The notes beneath the pieces are model-generated. The model saw nothing but the letters and a program-made list of their open reading frames with translations, was not told the origin of the DNA and did no database searches. From assembly GCF_001594145.1 (NCBI RefSeq), contig NZ_LVCF01000020.1, positions 35,832-99,831 of the forward strand: a DNA stretch of 64,000 nt, written 5' to 3'. Numbering within the stretch: the stretch's first letter is position 1; each line of letters begins with the position of its first letter. This DNA is from Branchiibius sp. NY16-3462-2. Its GTDB lineage: Bacteria; Actinomycetota; Actinomycetes; Actinomycetales; Dermatophilaceae. The translations under genes and the position numbers were made by a program. This document shows positions 24,181 through 32,363 of this stretch, piece after piece.

Positions 24181-25131
24181 ATGCCCCGACCCGCCGCCCG
24201 CGTCCTGCTGCTGCTGGACCTGCTGCAGTCCGCCGGCACCCGCAGTCGTCAGGAGCTGGCCACTGAACTGGCCGTCGACGAACGCACCGTCCGGCGCTAC
24301 GTCGAGCACCTGCGCGACCTGGACATCCCGGTGGAGAGCGTGCGCGGCCGGTACGGCGGCTACCGGCTGGCGCCCGGATACCGCCTACCGCCGTTGATGC
24401 TGAACGACGACGAAGCGCTCGCCGTGCTCTTCGCCCTCTCCGAGAGCGCTGCCGCCGCCCACTCCCCCGGTTCGCAGACGGCCGCAGCCACGGCAATCGC
24501 CAAGCTGCGTCGCGCGCTCCCGGAGCGCCTCGTCGAGCGGGCCGCCGTGCTCCAAGAAGCGGCGGTCTCCGCGCAGGGTGGCGCGATCGACGAACAGCCC
24601 AACCCCGGCGTACTGCTAACTGTCGGCGAGGCCGTCCGCACCTGCACACCCCTGGATCTGAGCTACGTCGATCGCGCCGGCGAACGCCCCCGCCGCACCG
24701 TCCATCCTTACGAACTCGTTGTACTGCAGGGACGTTGGTACCTCATCGCCTACGACACCACCCGGCACGCGACCCGCACCTTCCGCTGCGATCGCATCCT
24801 GCATGCCCGTACGGCGCGTGGCCACTTCAAGCGCCCCGTCACCGACCCGACTGACCTGGCTGCCGAATTCGCCTCTGCTGACTATCGATACACCGTCACG
24901 CTTCGGGTGCAGGCACCCATCGAGCAACTCAACGACTGGCTCTCGCGGACCCTCGCGACCGTCGAGCCCGGCGCGGACGGCTGGCAGCGGGTGACCATCC
25001 GCGCCGAGCGGCTCGACTGGATCCCGCAGCGGCTGGTCACCATCGATGCACCCATCAGGATCGACGGCCCACCGGAACTACGGGCCGTCGTCACGGCCGC
25101 CGCCGCACGACTGGCCGCGATGGCGGGCTGA
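24181..25131 (+). CDS. helix-turn-helix transcriptional regulator with WYL domain
   Basis: A 316-residue YafY-type regulator. Residues 1-60 are an HTH_11 domain (SRQELATELAVDERTVRRYVEHL), then GRYGGYRLAPGYRLPPLML, which is conserved in this family. The WYL domain (about 140-220) has GRWYLIAYD and FRCDRI. The C-terminal WCX-like extension ends VTAAAARLAAMAG. Its gene is divergent from a VOC gene and its stop is 2 nt from the convergent hydrolase stop, inside the perfect palindrome GGGCTGACGTCAGCCC. Confidence 0.9.
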   Translation: MPRPAARVLLLLDLLQSAGTRSRQELATELAVDERTVRRYVEHLRDLDIPVESVRGRYGGYRLAPGYRLPPLMLNDDEALAVLFALSESAAAAHSPGSQTAAATAIAKLRRALPERLVERAAVLQEAAVSAQGGAIDEQPNPGVLLTVGEAVRTCTPLDLSYVDRAGERPRRTVHPYELVVLQGRWYLIAYDTTRHATRTFRCDRILHARTARGHFKRPVTDPTDLAAEFASADYRYTVTLRVQAPIEQLNDWLSRTLATVEPGADGWQRVTIRAERLDWIPQRLVTIDAPIRIDGPPELRAVVTAAAARLAAMAG

Positions 25132-25133
25132 CG

Positions 25134-26099
25134 TCAGCCCTTCCCCGAGGCAGCCGGAGCGCCAGCCAGCAGATACTGCCTGAACCAATCCAGCTGCATT
25201 GCAGACGAAATCTCGAACCCGTTGACGTACGCGTCGAAGTGGCCGCCCGGCAGCACCACCAGCTTCTTGGGCTCGCGCGCCTCCTGGAAACCGTCGATCG
25301 CGATCTTCGTCGGCGTCAGCACGTCGTCCGAGGCCACGCACATCAGCAACGGCGTCGGCGCGATCAGCCGCAGATACGCACCTGGCTGGTACTCGGCGAA
25401 CCGTTCCACACTGCGCAACGTGCACGAGTTCACGTACGACGGCGCCCGCAGCTCGTGCGTGCCGATGAACCATTCGTAGGAATCCGGGGTCGGCAACGCC
25501 GACGGCGCCATCGGGTCCTTATTCACCACGTCGATCATCGTCGGCGCCTCACCGTTGAACCGCGCCCGCCGGTCCGCGTTGAACCCATCGCGGGCGCCGC
25601 CCACGAAGTCAGCCCGCACCAACTGCCGGAAGTTGGCGTCCCCGTCGACGACCGGCACCTGCGCGGACACACACTTCACGCGCCGGTCCTGCGCCGCCAC
25701 CACCAGGACGTGCCCACCGGAGTACGACGATCCCCAGATCCCGATCCGGTCCGAGTCGCTACCCGGCAGCGTCTCGGCGTACGTGATCGCATTGCGGTAG
25801 TCGTCGATCTGCTGCCACGGCGTGATCTCGCCACGCGGCTGCCCGTCGGAGGCGCCCAGGTTGCGGTTGTCGTAGACCAGCACGTTGAGCCCGCCCGCGG
25901 AGAATGCTTCGGCGTACTTGTCCAGATACATCTCCTTGACCGCGGCGAACCCGTGGCTCATCACGATCGTGGGCGCCGTGCCACCGCCCGACGCGCGGTA
26001 ATACCACCCGCGCAGCGTCACTCCGTCAGAGTCGAACTCCACGTCCGTGCGATTGTCCGGTACGGCGACCTGTGCCTTCTCGTCCAGCGTTTGAGTCAT
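25134..26099 (-). CDS. alpha/beta hydrolase (dienelactone hydrolase/DUF1749-like)
   Basis: A 321-residue cytoplasmic hydrolase. It shows VMSHGFAAVKEMYLDKYAE, VYDNRNLGASDG, the nucleophile elbow GIWGSSYSGG, a catalytic Asp in CVASDDVLTP and His in LPGGHFDAYV. The family resembles fungal polyketide transferase/hydrolases acting on small ester or lactone substrates. ATG with AAGGGAGAT upstream. Divergent from an AraC-type regulator that probably controls it. Confidence 0.85.
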   Translation of the reverse strand: MTQTLDEKAQVAVPDNRTDVEFDSDGVTLRGWYYRASGGGTAPTIVMSHGFAAVKEMYLDKYAEAFSAGGLNVLVYDNRNLGASDGQPRGEITPWQQIDDYRNAITYAETLPGSDSDRIGIWGSSYSGGHVLVVAAQDRRVKCVSAQVPVVDGDANFRQLVRADFVGGARDGFNADRRARFNGEAPTMIDVVNKDPMAPSALPTPDSYEWFIGTHELRAPSYVNSCTLRSVERFAEYQPGAYLRLIAPTPLLMCVASDDVLTPTKIAIDGFQEAREPKKLVVLPGGHFDAYVNGFEISSAMQLDWFRQYLLAGAPAASGKG

Positions 26100-26153
26100 C
26101 GTGATCTCCCTTGATCTCCCACTCGGAACGGCGGGTTGCCATCGACGGTAGGA

Positions 26154-26169
26154 AGTGACCCAGATCACA
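26154..26169. promoter_or_regulatory. CRP/GlxR-like site
   Basis: AGTGA-CCCAGA-TCACA matches the TGTGA-N6-TCACA consensus of Crp-family regulators at all but the first base. It lies in the divergent gap between the hydrolase and AraC genes. A second half, CTGTGATC at 26235-26242, is an inverted match to GATCACAG at 26163-26170, 64 bp apart, which could allow looping. Confidence 0.5.
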
Positions 26170-26275
26170 GCCATGCATCTGCGTGCCGACCTCGTGCCAC
26201 TGCGCGCCAACCTGCGCAGCGCATGGTCCACGCGCTGTGATCGGGGTTACATTCGAGGGGACCAAGGAGGCTTCG

Positions 26276-27205
26276 ATGGTGCAGACGCTGCGCGAGGACG
26301 ACCTGGCGGCCGCTCGCGAATCGTGGGCCCGGCTGCTGTCGCAAACCCACCTGACCTGGGACATCACCGAACTCACCCCCGCCGACCACACGACGTACTC
26401 CGCCTCCGTCCGCCAACGGCACCTGGCCGATCTGGTGCTGGTCGACTGCTCCTGCGACCCGTGCGCCGGCGTCCGCCGCGGCCCGCAGATCAGTCAGACC
26501 GACGGCGAGTACCTGATCATGCTGATGACGCTGGAGGGCCGCGAACTGGTCACCCAGTCCGGTCGCACCGCGCAACTCGGCCCGGGCAGCGTCGTGATGT
26601 GGGACTCCGCGCAGCACGCCGAGTTCGTGGTCCAGGAACCGTTGATCAAACGCAGTCTGCTGGTGCCCAAGGCCGCGCTGGCCGAGGTCGGCGCCCGCGG
26701 CGAACTGCTCACCGGCTCGGTCCTGGACTCTTCCGCGCCAGCTGTCTCGCTGCTGCGCAACTTCCTCGACGGCCTGTCCCGCACCATCGACGACCTGCCG
26801 CTCGGCGCACTGCCCGCGGCCCGCAACGCCACGATCGAATTGCTTGCTGCCGCGCTCCAGGCGCCGCAACAGACCTGGCCGCCCTCGACGTACGCCACCC
26901 GATCCGCCGCCGAGGCCTTCGTCGAGCGCAACCTGCACCGCGGCACGCTCACCCCGGCCACCATCGCCGACCAGATCGGGGTGTCCGTGCGGTCCCTGCA
27001 CCGGGCGTTCGAGGACTCCGGCGAGACCGTGTCCGGCTACCTGCGCGTACGCCGATTGGCCCGCGCCCGTGACGATCTCACCTCCGGTCGCCCCGTCAGT
27101 CAGGTCGCTCGGAGATGGCATTTCTCCGACGCCAGCCACTTCTCTCGCTCGTTCAAGCGGCAGTACGGAATCAACCCGAGCGAGCTACTGCCGGTCGCGA
27201 AGTAG
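26276..27205 (+). CDS. AraC family transcriptional regulator
   Basis: A 309-residue regulator of the cupin_6/AraC-binding-like type. The N-terminal domain (about 20-185) holds GEYLIMLMTLEGRELV and GPGSVVMWDSAQHAEFVV. The C-terminal AraC DNA-binding domain has two helix-turn-helix units: TPATIADQIGVSVRSLHRAF and PVSQVARRWHFSDASHFSRS followed by FKRQYGINPSELL. AAGGAGG lies 6 nt before the ATG. Likely activator or repressor of the divergent hydrolase. Confidence 0.92.
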   Translation: MVQTLREDDLAAARESWARLLSQTHLTWDITELTPADHTTYSASVRQRHLADLVLVDCSCDPCAGVRRGPQISQTDGEYLIMLMTLEGRELVTQSGRTAQLGPGSVVMWDSAQHAEFVVQEPLIKRSLLVPKAALAEVGARGELLTGSVLDSSAPAVSLLRNFLDGLSRTIDDLPLGALPAARNATIELLAAALQAPQQTWPPSTYATRSAAEAFVERNLHRGTLTPATIADQIGVSVRSLHRAFEDSGETVSGYLRVRRLARARDDLTSGRPVSQVARRWHFSDASHFSRSFKRQYGINPSELLPVAK

Positions 27206-27218
27206 CGACCGGCAGTAG
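27185..27218 (+). terminator. stem-loop at the end of the AraC gene
   Basis: CTACTGCCGGTCGC / GCGACCGGCAGTAG is a perfect 14-bp stem with a 6-nt loop overlapping the stop codon. No T-run follows, so it may act bidirectionally between the convergent genes or as an mRNA 3' stabiliser. Confidence 0.6.
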
Positions 27219-27239
27219 ACCCGTAGTAGATCCGAACCG

Positions 27240-28439
27240 TCACGGCGCGGCGAACTGCAGCCCCACCGCCGATTCCAGATCAGCGCTCATGGCGTGCAGC
27301 GACACGTCCCACGTCGGGTCGGCCACCACACCGTTCTGCGTGACGTGGCCCCAGCGCTGGAACGCCTTTACCGACGCGAGGGTGTGGGGACCGAACTGGC
27401 CGTCGACGCCACCCGGCGTGGTACCCCACTGACCGGCAGCGCCGTTGGTGAGGATCTGCTGGAGGTTCGTGACGACGGCACCGGAGGCACCCTGCTGCAG
27501 CGTCGGCATCGCTCCCCCGCCGGGTAATGCCGCCCACGTGATCGGACCCACGATCCCGTCCGGAGTCAGACCCGCACCCTGCTGGAAGGCGATCACCGCG
27601 GCCTTGGTGCGCGGCCCGAAGTTGCCGTCGACGACCACGCTCAGGTCCGGCGTCCGCCGCAACGCCCGCTGCAGCCGCTTCACCGCGTCGCCCGTGGCAC
27701 CCTGCTGGATCGTCGGCTGACCCGGGTTGAAGTTGCGCGTCGTGATGGTCGTCGGGGTGCGCAACCACGCCTCCTGCGTGATCGCCACCATGGACGCCGC
27801 GTCGATAATGCCGATGGAGTTCCAGGTGAACATGGCGTACGCCGGGGTCGAGGAGTTGGCTCCGGCCGGAACCGGAACGCCCAGCTTCCCGGCGAGCCAA
27901 CCCACGGTGCCGTACCCACACAACGACACACAGTGGTCCTCGTTCGAGTCAGCGTTGAATCCCGTTGCGTACCAACCGGTGTGGCCGTTGTTACCCCAGT
28001 AAGCGTCCTCCAACTGGTCGGCGGCGATACCGAGCTTGACCGGTCCCTGGCTGATCGCACTGTGCAGATTGCTCGAGCTGGTGTAATCGACCAGGTAGTG
28101 CGGCCCGTCGTTGTATTCGTAGCTGCCAGAGGTGAATCCGTCGGTGCGCATGGTGTCCATCACCGGTGTCAGGTAGGCACCTTCCAGGACGCCGTGCGAA
28201 GTCGCCCAGGAGATCACCTGCTGGTCGCTGATGAAGATCTCCGGGGAGTTGCACGCCTTGGCGAAGGCTTCCTCAGCGGTCACGCAGTCACCGTGAACGT
28301 CATTGCCCCACATGGAGATTCGCTGCGGCTTGACGATGTACGACGGCGGTGCCGCGATCTTCGCCTTGTGCCGCACTGCAGCTTTCATCACGTGCGAGGG
28401 CGTGGGCATCGCCCCGCGACCGAGGGTTGGGTTGGGCAT
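27240..28439 (-). CDS. papain-like cysteine peptidase domain with two peptidoglycan-binding repeats
   Basis: A 399-residue protein. Residues 35-230 have a C1-peptidase-like pattern: Gln/Asn-rich SMWGNDVHGDCVTAEEAFAK with candidate Cys near 53, NEDHCVSLCGYG with candidate His near 170, and FTWNSIG with a possible third residue. Two PG_binding_1 repeats follow: TGDAVKRLQRALR...VDGNFGPRTKAAVIAFQQ and GAVVTNLQQIL...VDGQFGPHTLASVKAFQRW. No signal peptide or membrane helix is visible, which is odd for a wall-binding protein. AGGAG precedes the ATG, 12 nt after the stop of a small acidic protein. Confidence 0.75.
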   Translation of the reverse strand: MPNPTLGRGAMPTPSHVMKAAVRHKAKIAAPPSYIVKPQRISMWGNDVHGDCVTAEEAFAKACNSPEIFISDQQVISWATSHGVLEGAYLTPVMDTMRTDGFTSGSYEYNDGPHYLVDYTSSSNLHSAISQGPVKLGIAADQLEDAYWGNNGHTGWYATGFNADSNEDHCVSLCGYGTVGWLAGKLGVPVPAGANSSTPAYAMFTWNSIGIIDAASMVAITQEAWLRTPTTITTRNFNPGQPTIQQGATGDAVKRLQRALRRTPDLSVVVDGNFGPRTKAAVIAFQQGAGLTPDGIVGPITWAALPGGGAMPTLQQGASGAVVTNLQQILTNGAAGQWGTTPGGVDGQFGPHTLASVKAFQRWGHVTQNGVVADPTWDVSLHAMSADLESAVGLQFAAP

Positions 28440-28451
28440 GATCGTGCTCCT

Positions 28452-28649
28452 TCACTTGCTTTCTTCTGAATCGGGTTCGTCAGGCTCGACATCGGACGAG
28501 GACGACGACGACGAGGGAGAGTCAGCTGGCTCGTAGGGGGTGGCCGCCGCCAGGTCCTCGGGACTGGTCGGGAGCGCCCCGCGCCGCACTCGCCTACGCG
28601 GCCGCTCTGTGTCGGCCGGCGGGGCGGCTGGCTCCTCGGCATCGCTCAC
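28452..28649 (-). CDS. small acidic Ser-rich protein upstream of the papain-like gene
   Basis: A 65-residue protein from a GTG start (VSDAEEPAAPPADTERP). The middle is Arg-rich (RPRRRVRRGALP) and the tail is a run of Ser followed by Asp/Glu/Pro. It looks disordered and has no recognised domain. It is 12 nt upstream of the peptidase gene and its stop overlaps that gene's ribosome-binding site, so the two are probably co-translated. Coding status rests on this arrangement only. Confidence 0.55.
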   Translation of the reverse strand: MSDAEEPAAPPADTERPRRRVRRGALPTSPEDLAAATPYEPADSPSSSSSSSDVEPDEPDSEESK

Positions 28650-28742
28650 AGCTGGCGGTCCTTTCCGGTGTCGACCTTGACGCCCATGAGGAGGGGTTAT
28701 CGACCCGCGGTGATACCTTGCACACGAACCCGGGAGGTCACC

Positions 28743-29177
28743 ATGGCCAGCCAGACCCCATTCGAGCAGGGCAAGCGATATTCCGGACGGGACATCGAGG
28801 TCACGTACGACGCCACCCGATGCATCCACTACGCCGAGTGCGTGCGCGGATTACCTGCCGTCTTCGACACCCAGCAACGCCCGTGGATCCAAGTGGACAA
28901 CGCCGCCGCGTCCGAGGTGGCCGAGGTCGTACGCCGTTGCCACAGTGGCGCTTTGCAGTATCGCCTGGCCGACGGGCCGGCTGAATTGCCGTCCACGACA
29001 ACGTCCGTCACGCCGTACGCCGATGGTGCTGTTGTCCTCGAAGGCGACCTACAGATCAGCGACATCCCCGATGACGTCACCTACGTCGCCGAGCACGAAA
29101 CGCGCCTGACCTCGTGCGGCTGCGGTAAATCCGCGCTCTGGCTGCTGTGCGACAACTCCTGCGGCCACACCGACTGA
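28743..29177 (+). CDS. Fe-S protein: divergent mono-cluster ferredoxin domain plus CDGSH-like domain
   Basis: A 144-residue protein. Residues 15-80 match the divergent 4Fe-4S mono-cluster domain (Fer4_19): ATRCIHYAECVRGLPAVFD with Cys27 and Cys33, and VVRRCHSGALQYR with Cys66. The C-terminus is CDGSH-like: Cys125-x-Cys127-x2-Ser130-x5-Cys136-Asp137-Asn-Ser-Cys140. Spacing is canonical but Cys replaces the His ligand and Asn replaces the Gly. GGGAGG precedes the ATG. Redox function is likely; partner unknown. Confidence 0.82.
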   Translation: MASQTPFEQGKRYSGRDIEVTYDATRCIHYAECVRGLPAVFDTQQRPWIQVDNAAASEVAEVVRRCHSGALQYRLADGPAELPSTTTSVTPYADGAVVLEGDLQISDIPDDVTYVAEHETRLTSCGCGKSALWLLCDNSCGHTD

Positions 29178-29180
29178 CCG

Positions 29181-29537
29181 CTACTCGCGACCCGACGCCT
29201 CGTCGTCCACCATCATGTCGTCGACATCCTCAAGCGACAGGTCGTCGTCGTAGTAATCGTCCTCGACACCCAAGCCGTCCTGCCGGGCGCGCCACCATAG
29301 GAAGAACCAGATCAGCGAGGCGATGGCCAGCACGATCGCTGCACCGAGCACTCCGCCCAGCACCTCGAACAACACGTGCGAAGCGGACGACACGACGACA
29401 CCGTTGCCGTCATCGTGGAACTCCGGCGACCGGGAACCGAGCAGAGACGACCCCCACACGCCGCCGGCGACGGCCAGCGCGATGGTGATCAGCCAGTAGC
29501 AGACGGCGAACGCACGATTCCGGAACATCTCCACCAT
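29181..29537 (-). CDS. small membrane protein with acidic tail
   Basis: About 118 residues, two predicted transmembrane helices (VCYWLITIALAVAGGVWGS and VLGAAIVLAIASLIWFFLWW) and a strongly acidic C-terminus (DDYYDDDLSLEDVDDMM). No family recognised. Start is the ATG at 29537; an internal ATG at 29528 is also possible. The stop is 3 nt from the convergent Fe-S gene. Confidence 0.65.
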   Translation of the reverse strand: MVEMFRNRAFAVCYWLITIALAVAGGVWGSSLLGSRSPEFHDDGNGVVVSSASHVLFEVLGGVLGAAIVLAIASLIWFFLWWRARQDGLGVEDDYYDDDLSLEDVDDMMVDDEASGRE

Positions 29538-29563
29538 TCTCGCAGATGCGGTGCAGCCGGGGC

Positions 29564-30211
29564 TCAGTACCAGTTGTGCGCGAGATGGAAATCCCACGCC
29601 TGGCAAGGCGATCCGTACGCATCCTTCACGTACTGCAGCCCCCAGGTGAGCTGGGTCCGGGTGTTGGTGCGGTAGTCAGCGCCCACCGTGGCCATCTTGC
29701 TGGCCGGCAGCGACTGCGGGATCCCGTACGCACCGGACGACGGGTTCTCAGCCGTCGTCATCCAGGACGACTCCTGGGTCCATAGCTTGTTCAGGCACGG
29801 CCACTGCGTCTGATTCCACCCGTACGCCGAGAGCATCGTCTGTGCCATCTGCTGGGCCTGCGCCGGGCTGGCCGGGCGAGCCGCTAGAGCAGGGGTCGCA
29901 GTCGGCGACGGCGTGACCGCCTTCGCCGGCGGCACCACCGGCAACACGGGCCGGACCTGCGAGCGCGACAGCTGCTCGACAGCCGCCGAAGGCGACGTTG
30001 AAGGTGACAGCGAAGGGGCCACCGGAAGCTGCGGCCTCACCACCACGGCAGCCTCCACCGTCGGCGTGTGCGCGTGACTCGCGGTAGCAGTCTGATAGAC
30101 GGCGGCCGACCCGCAGACGAGGCCGAACGCGGTCACCGACATCGCCGCCGGCCGGATAACGGCAGAGCGGATGCTCCGACGTGCACGGTGCCGGCCAACC
30201 TGGCGAGCCAT
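29564..30211 (-). CDS. secreted transglycosylase-like (SLT-fold) protein
   Basis: A 215-residue protein. A basic N-terminus and hydrophobic segment (AAMSVTAFGLVCGSAAVYQTATA) form a signal peptide or anchor. A long Pro/Ser/Ala linker follows. The C-terminal 90 residues (WPCLNKLWTQESSWMTTAENPSS, GAYGIPQSLPASKMATVGADY, CQAWDFHLAHNWY) match the lysozyme-like fold of actinobacterial transglycosylase-like proteins, with Glu in TQESSW as the likely catalytic residue. Role in wall turnover is inferred. Confidence 0.85.
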   Translation of the reverse strand: MARQVGRHRARRSIRSAVIRPAAMSVTAFGLVCGSAAVYQTATASHAHTPTVEAAVVVRPQLPVAPSLSPSTSPSAAVEQLSRSQVRPVLPVVPPAKAVTPSPTATPALAARPASPAQAQQMAQTMLSAYGWNQTQWPCLNKLWTQESSWMTTAENPSSGAYGIPQSLPASKMATVGADYRTNTRTQLTWGLQYVKDAYGSPCQAWDFHLAHNWY

Positions 30212-30324
30212 CGGGAGCCTTCCCTCGGAGACAGCAGAACGGCCCCGTTATATAAACGAGACCGTCTGCCACTCTCGCCGATCGCCGCTAGCCACGCAAA
30301 TCAGCGACCGCTCGGGCAGATGGG

Positions 30325-30717
30325 TCAGACCTCGTCCTGCGGCTGCAGTTCGCTGAATTCCAGGGTGACGTCGCCGGCCGTCAGCGTGAGCGCGTTGTCC
30401 CCCACACTCAGTTCCGCGCCGTCGGTCAGCAACTGACTGAACCAGTCGTCCTGGGCCATCAACTCTTCGCTGCACGCCATCCGGGTCGAGATCGCCGGTC
30501 CGGACCAGGCGATCTTGCCGTCGGTGACGGCCACCGGGCCGCTGTAGTTGTTACACCCCGGACGCGCGGCCAGACGACCGTCCTCAAAGGACAGCGAGAT
30601 GCTGCTGTCGGCGACCAGATCGTGCCCGGTGACGGTGCTGCTCACGAACGAGCGGCCGTTCAGCGCACCAACGACGTCGGCGGTGGGTTCTTCGTAAGGC
30701 TTGAATCCATCAGTCAT
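30325..30717 (-). CDS. META domain-containing protein
   Basis: A 130-residue META protein without a signal peptide. Family segments include LNGRSFVSSTVTGHDL, ARPGCNNYSGPV and STRMACSEELMAQDDWF. META domains occur in heat-shock protein HslJ-like and lipoprotein contexts. The adjacent gene encodes a lipoprotein version, so this is probably a duplication pair. The 113-bp gap to the transglycosylase-like gene contains a TATATAA that could be a -10 for that gene. Confidence 0.78.
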   Translation of the reverse strand: MTDGFKPYEEPTADVVGALNGRSFVSSTVTGHDLVADSSISLSFEDGRLAARPGCNNYSGPVAVTDGKIAWSGPAISTRMACSEELMAQDDWFSQLLTDGAELSVGDNALTLTAGDVTLEFSELQPQDEV

Positions 30718-30753
30718 GCCCCACAGTCTGCTCTGCCGACGAATCCGCCGCAG

Positions 30754-31206
30754 CTACTTCGACGAGGCCGCCGCCGAGCCGGGACCCATCACGATCGTGA
30801 GGTCGCCATGAGTCAGGGTCATAACGTCGCCAGAGATGGTGGGGGAAACCCCCGTCATGAACGTCTCCGTCAACCATTTGTCCTGGGCGTCTTTCTCGTC
30901 ACCGCACGACATCATCGTCTGGATGGGGTGCCCGGTGAACTTCAGTACGCCGTCGCTCACCGTCGCCGCCCCGTTGATCATGTTGCACCCGCCGTTGAGC
31001 GACAGGCTCCCGTCGGTGACCTTCAGCGTGATCGCGGTGCCGCTCACCAGGTCATGGCCTTTCACCGAGGTCGAGACGAAGGACTTGCCGTTGAGGTCAC
31101 TCAGTGACGTCAACGCCGTACCGGTCGCCGTCGACGGTGAGCTCGACGAACTGCCGCACCCCGCGAGCGCCGTCGCCGCAAGAGCCACCACTGCCACCAT
31201 CCGCAT
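30754..31206 (-). CDS. META domain lipoprotein
   Basis: A 150-residue protein. The N-terminus MRMVAVVALAATALAGCGSS contains a lipobox (LAGC), so it is a membrane-anchored lipoprotein. Residues 35-145 are a META domain: LNGKSFVSTSVKGHDLVSGT, LNGGCNMINGAATV and MMSCGDEKDAQDKWL. It follows the HtrA-like gene by 10 nt on the same strand, which places it in an envelope-stress setting. Confidence 0.85.
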   Translation of the reverse strand: MRMVAVVALAATALAGCGSSSSSPSTATGTALTSLSDLNGKSFVSTSVKGHDLVSGTAITLKVTDGSLSLNGGCNMINGAATVSDGVLKFTGHPIQTMMSCGDEKDAQDKWLTETFMTGVSPTISGDVMTLTHGDLTIVMGPGSAAASSK

Positions 31207-31216
31207 ACCGATCCCC

Positions 31217-32266
31217 TTAGGTCGCCTGCCCCACCGTTACGGACACAGTGTGCGACGAACCGTCCCGCGAGAAGTCGACTTTCACCGAATCGCCCGGCGT
31301 CGCGTGCAACTCGAAGGTGTTCAGGTCATCGATGGACCGCACCGCCTGCCCACCGATCGCCGTGATCACGTCCCCCTGCCGCAGACCCGCCTGCGCCGAC
31401 GGGGAGGTCACCGCCTGCACGAAGAGGCCCGGCGGGAGTCCGTACTGCTGCGCCAACGCCGCGGTCACCTCCGCCACTTGCAAGCCCAGAGTCGGATGAC
31501 GGACCGTCCCCGTCGCGATCATCTCCGACGCCAGCGGCGCGAAAAGGCTTGACGGGATGGCGAATCCGAGGCCGACACTGCCACCTTCACCACCCGGCGC
31601 CGCCCCGGCGGAGTTGATCCCGACCAACTGCTGCGAACAGTTCACCAGCGGCCCGCCACTGTTGCCGGGGTTGATCGCGGCGTCGGTCTGCACCGCACCG
31701 ATCAAGTGGTGGGTGGTGCCGGACTCCGAGGGCACCCGCACGTAGCGGTCCGTCGCACTCACGATGCCCGAGGTGACGGTCGAGGTCAGTCCCAGCGGTG
31801 CGCCGAGCGCGACCACCGACTGCCCGACCACCAGGTCCCCGGTCGACCCGACGGAGATCGCCCGCGCATGCGACGACGGATCCTGCGCCTTGACTACCGC
31901 CAGGTCGGTCAGCGGGTCGCGCCCGACCAGCGTCGCCGCGCTGGAGTGCCCATCGGCGTACGTCACCCGGATCTCCCCCGGCTGACCCTGCGGCGCGATC
32001 ACGTGGTCGTTGGTGATGATGTAATCCCGCCCGCGCGGGACGTCCTGGATGCTGCCCGCCCCCTCGATCGGCGTACGCACCATCACCCCTGACCCCGTGC
32101 CCGAGCCGGACGGGCCGCTGACCGACAACGTCACCACCGATGGCAGTACGTCGCTCGCCACCGTGGGCACGTCGCAGCCGGTGAGGTTCGTGGCCGGTGA
32201 GCGGTGCGTCAGCGCCCAGATCCCCCACACCGCCAGTCCCCCCAACAGCCCGGCGGCGAAGGCCAT
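31217..32266 (-). CDS. trypsin-like serine protease with PDZ domain (HtrA/DegP-like)
   Basis: A 349-residue envelope protease. The N-terminus is one membrane helix (AAGLLGGLAVWGIWAL). The protease domain has His in YIITNDHVIA, Asp in DPLTDLAVVKA and Ser in NPGNSGGPLVN. A PDZ domain occupies about 255-345 (PGLFVQAVTSPSAQAGLRQG, VITAIGGQAV). The ATG at 32266 is the first usable start after an in-frame stop. Probable role in periplasm-side protein quality control. Confidence 0.92.
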   Translation of the reverse strand: MAFAAGLLGGLAVWGIWALTHRSPATNLTGCDVPTVASDVLPSVVTLSVSGPSGSGTGSGVMVRTPIEGAGSIQDVPRGRDYIITNDHVIAPQGQPGEIRVTYADGHSSAATLVGRDPLTDLAVVKAQDPSSHARAISVGSTGDLVVGQSVVALGAPLGLTSTVTSGIVSATDRYVRVPSESGTTHHLIGAVQTDAAINPGNSGGPLVNCSQQLVGINSAGAAPGGEGGSVGLGFAIPSSLFAPLASEMIATGTVRHPTLGLQVAEVTAALAQQYGLPPGLFVQAVTSPSAQAGLRQGDVITAIGGQAVRSIDDLNTFELHATPGDSVKVDFSRDGSSHTVSVTVGQAT

Positions 32267-32315
32267 CGCCAGGACCAGACCTCCGACCCGCGGTCATCGA
32301 GGCTCGCATGAACGC

Positions 32316-32352
32316 AGTCTGCCCTCCCCCGCGACGCAAGGGAGGGCAGACT
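32316..32352 (-). terminator. stem-loop downstream of phoH2
   Basis: AGTCTGCCCTCCC and GGGAGGGCAGACT form a perfect 13-bp stem with an 11-nt loop, 12 bp past the phoH2 stop on the minus strand. There is no T-run. Confidence 0.6.
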
Positions 32353-32363
32353 CGCGGAACCGG

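Noticed and set aside
30212..30324. Possible ydaO/c-di-AMP riboswitch before the transglycosylase-like gene
   Set aside because: Such riboswitches often precede wall-hydrolase genes in Actinobacteria, but the gap is 113 bp and lacks their conserved blocks.
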